A stretch of DNA of 64,000 nucleotides, from assembly GCF_000004075.3 (NCBI RefSeq), contig NC_026656.2, forward strand, positions 19,912,607-19,976,606, in the 5' to 3' direction. The number at the start of each line of letters is the position of its first letter. The first letter of the stretch is position 1. The stretch is from Cucumis sativus (lineage: Eukaryota; Streptophyta; Magnoliopsida; Cucurbitales; Cucurbitaceae). The translations under genes were made by a program, and so were the position numbers. The notes below the pieces were generated by a model. That model did no database searches. It worked only from the letters and a program-made list of their open reading frames with translations, and was not told the DNA's origin. Positions 63,555 to 64,000 of the stretch are shown piece after piece.

Positions 63555-64000
63555 CTGAGAACAAGGCAAATGAGCATTAAAATGGCAATATATCCAATAA
63601 TGTGCAAACATATGTCAAAGTGAAAATATGTGGCAGCATACTACTTGATCATGGGGACGAAACAATGGGGAGCCTTTCCACCCACCTATGGGGTAAGCCT
63701 AATTGGTGAAAAGGGGTAGCTCCAGAGAGAGGGCCCCAAACAAAATAAGCTTGGAGAGTACACTCTAAGACTTGGTCCTGAGTGATTTATCGAAATAATT
63801 TGGTCTCTCACATCAACTTCCGCTATGTGACGATTGATCTATCTATCCTATATAAATTGGAACCAGCACTAAGGGTCCTAGGTCCAAGTCCCTTGGATGC
63901 ACTTTGGAAAGGAACTCTTCTGAAGAGACAATAAGGGTGTACCCAAATGGGTTAATGTTCATATAAAATGACAGCTCAAATGGAGTAAGGTTTAAAGTGT
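63555..64000. other. PGI1 intron, runs off the window
   Basis: Upstream of the first visible PGI1 exon I find no further exon. The segment from about 63645 to the end is less AT-rich and reads like repetitive element sequence (for example CCACCCACCTATGGGGTAAG). It could be part of a transposon whose other end is outside the window. Confidence 0.45.

Overview
This 64 kb window is eukaryotic nuclear DNA from a flowering plant. The intergenic DNA is AT-rich, the genes contain many GT-AG introns, and every protein I could rebuild resembles a known Arabidopsis family. I infer a eudicot, perhaps a cucurbit, but the species guess is weak because no search was run. Most long open frames on the strand opposite a gene are shadows, so the gene models below were assembled by hand from exon phase, splice signals and family knowledge.

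Layout: 1-7.4 kb is AT-rich with no gene I can support. 7.6-14.1 kb (minus) is a UBP16-like deubiquitinase with a MYND zinc finger, 11 exons. 14.5-20.0 kb is intergenic with three diverged tandem repeats. 20.25-22.03 kb (plus) is a universal stress protein. 26.3-28.2 kb (plus) is a secreted AED3-like aspartyl protease. 28.5-34.7 kb holds two intronless mitochondrial dicarboxylate carrier genes, head to head, with a 2.4 kb Mutator-like element between them. That element has inverted ends, an 11-bp target duplication, palindrome clusters and a decayed plant-mobile-domain gene. 35.4-50.4 kb (minus) is a 23-exon REN1-type PH-RhoGAP gene whose introns have collected two LINE fragments, an LTR-like insertion, a 306-bp tandem duplication and a 41-bp minisatellite. 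54.3-58.2 kb (plus) is a small acidic protein resembling the gene next to REN1 in Arabidopsis, with a complete 270-bp TRIM retrotransposon in an intron. 60.0-64.0 kb (minus) is the C-terminal 60% of plastid phosphoglucose isomerase; its 5' exons lie beyond the window.

The genes do not form a pathway. Their order is still informative: UBP16, DIC, REN1, the acidic protein and PGI1 match a run on Arabidopsis chromosome 4 (At4g24560 to At4g24620, from memory). The stress protein plus AED3 pair matches At1g09740-At1g09750. The window therefore looks like an ancestral block that was split between two chromosomes in Arabidopsis.

No wholly new system stands out. The best leads are the mobile elements with visible target duplications, the carrier pair with a near-identical 3' half, and an odd splice site in REN1 made of homopolymers.
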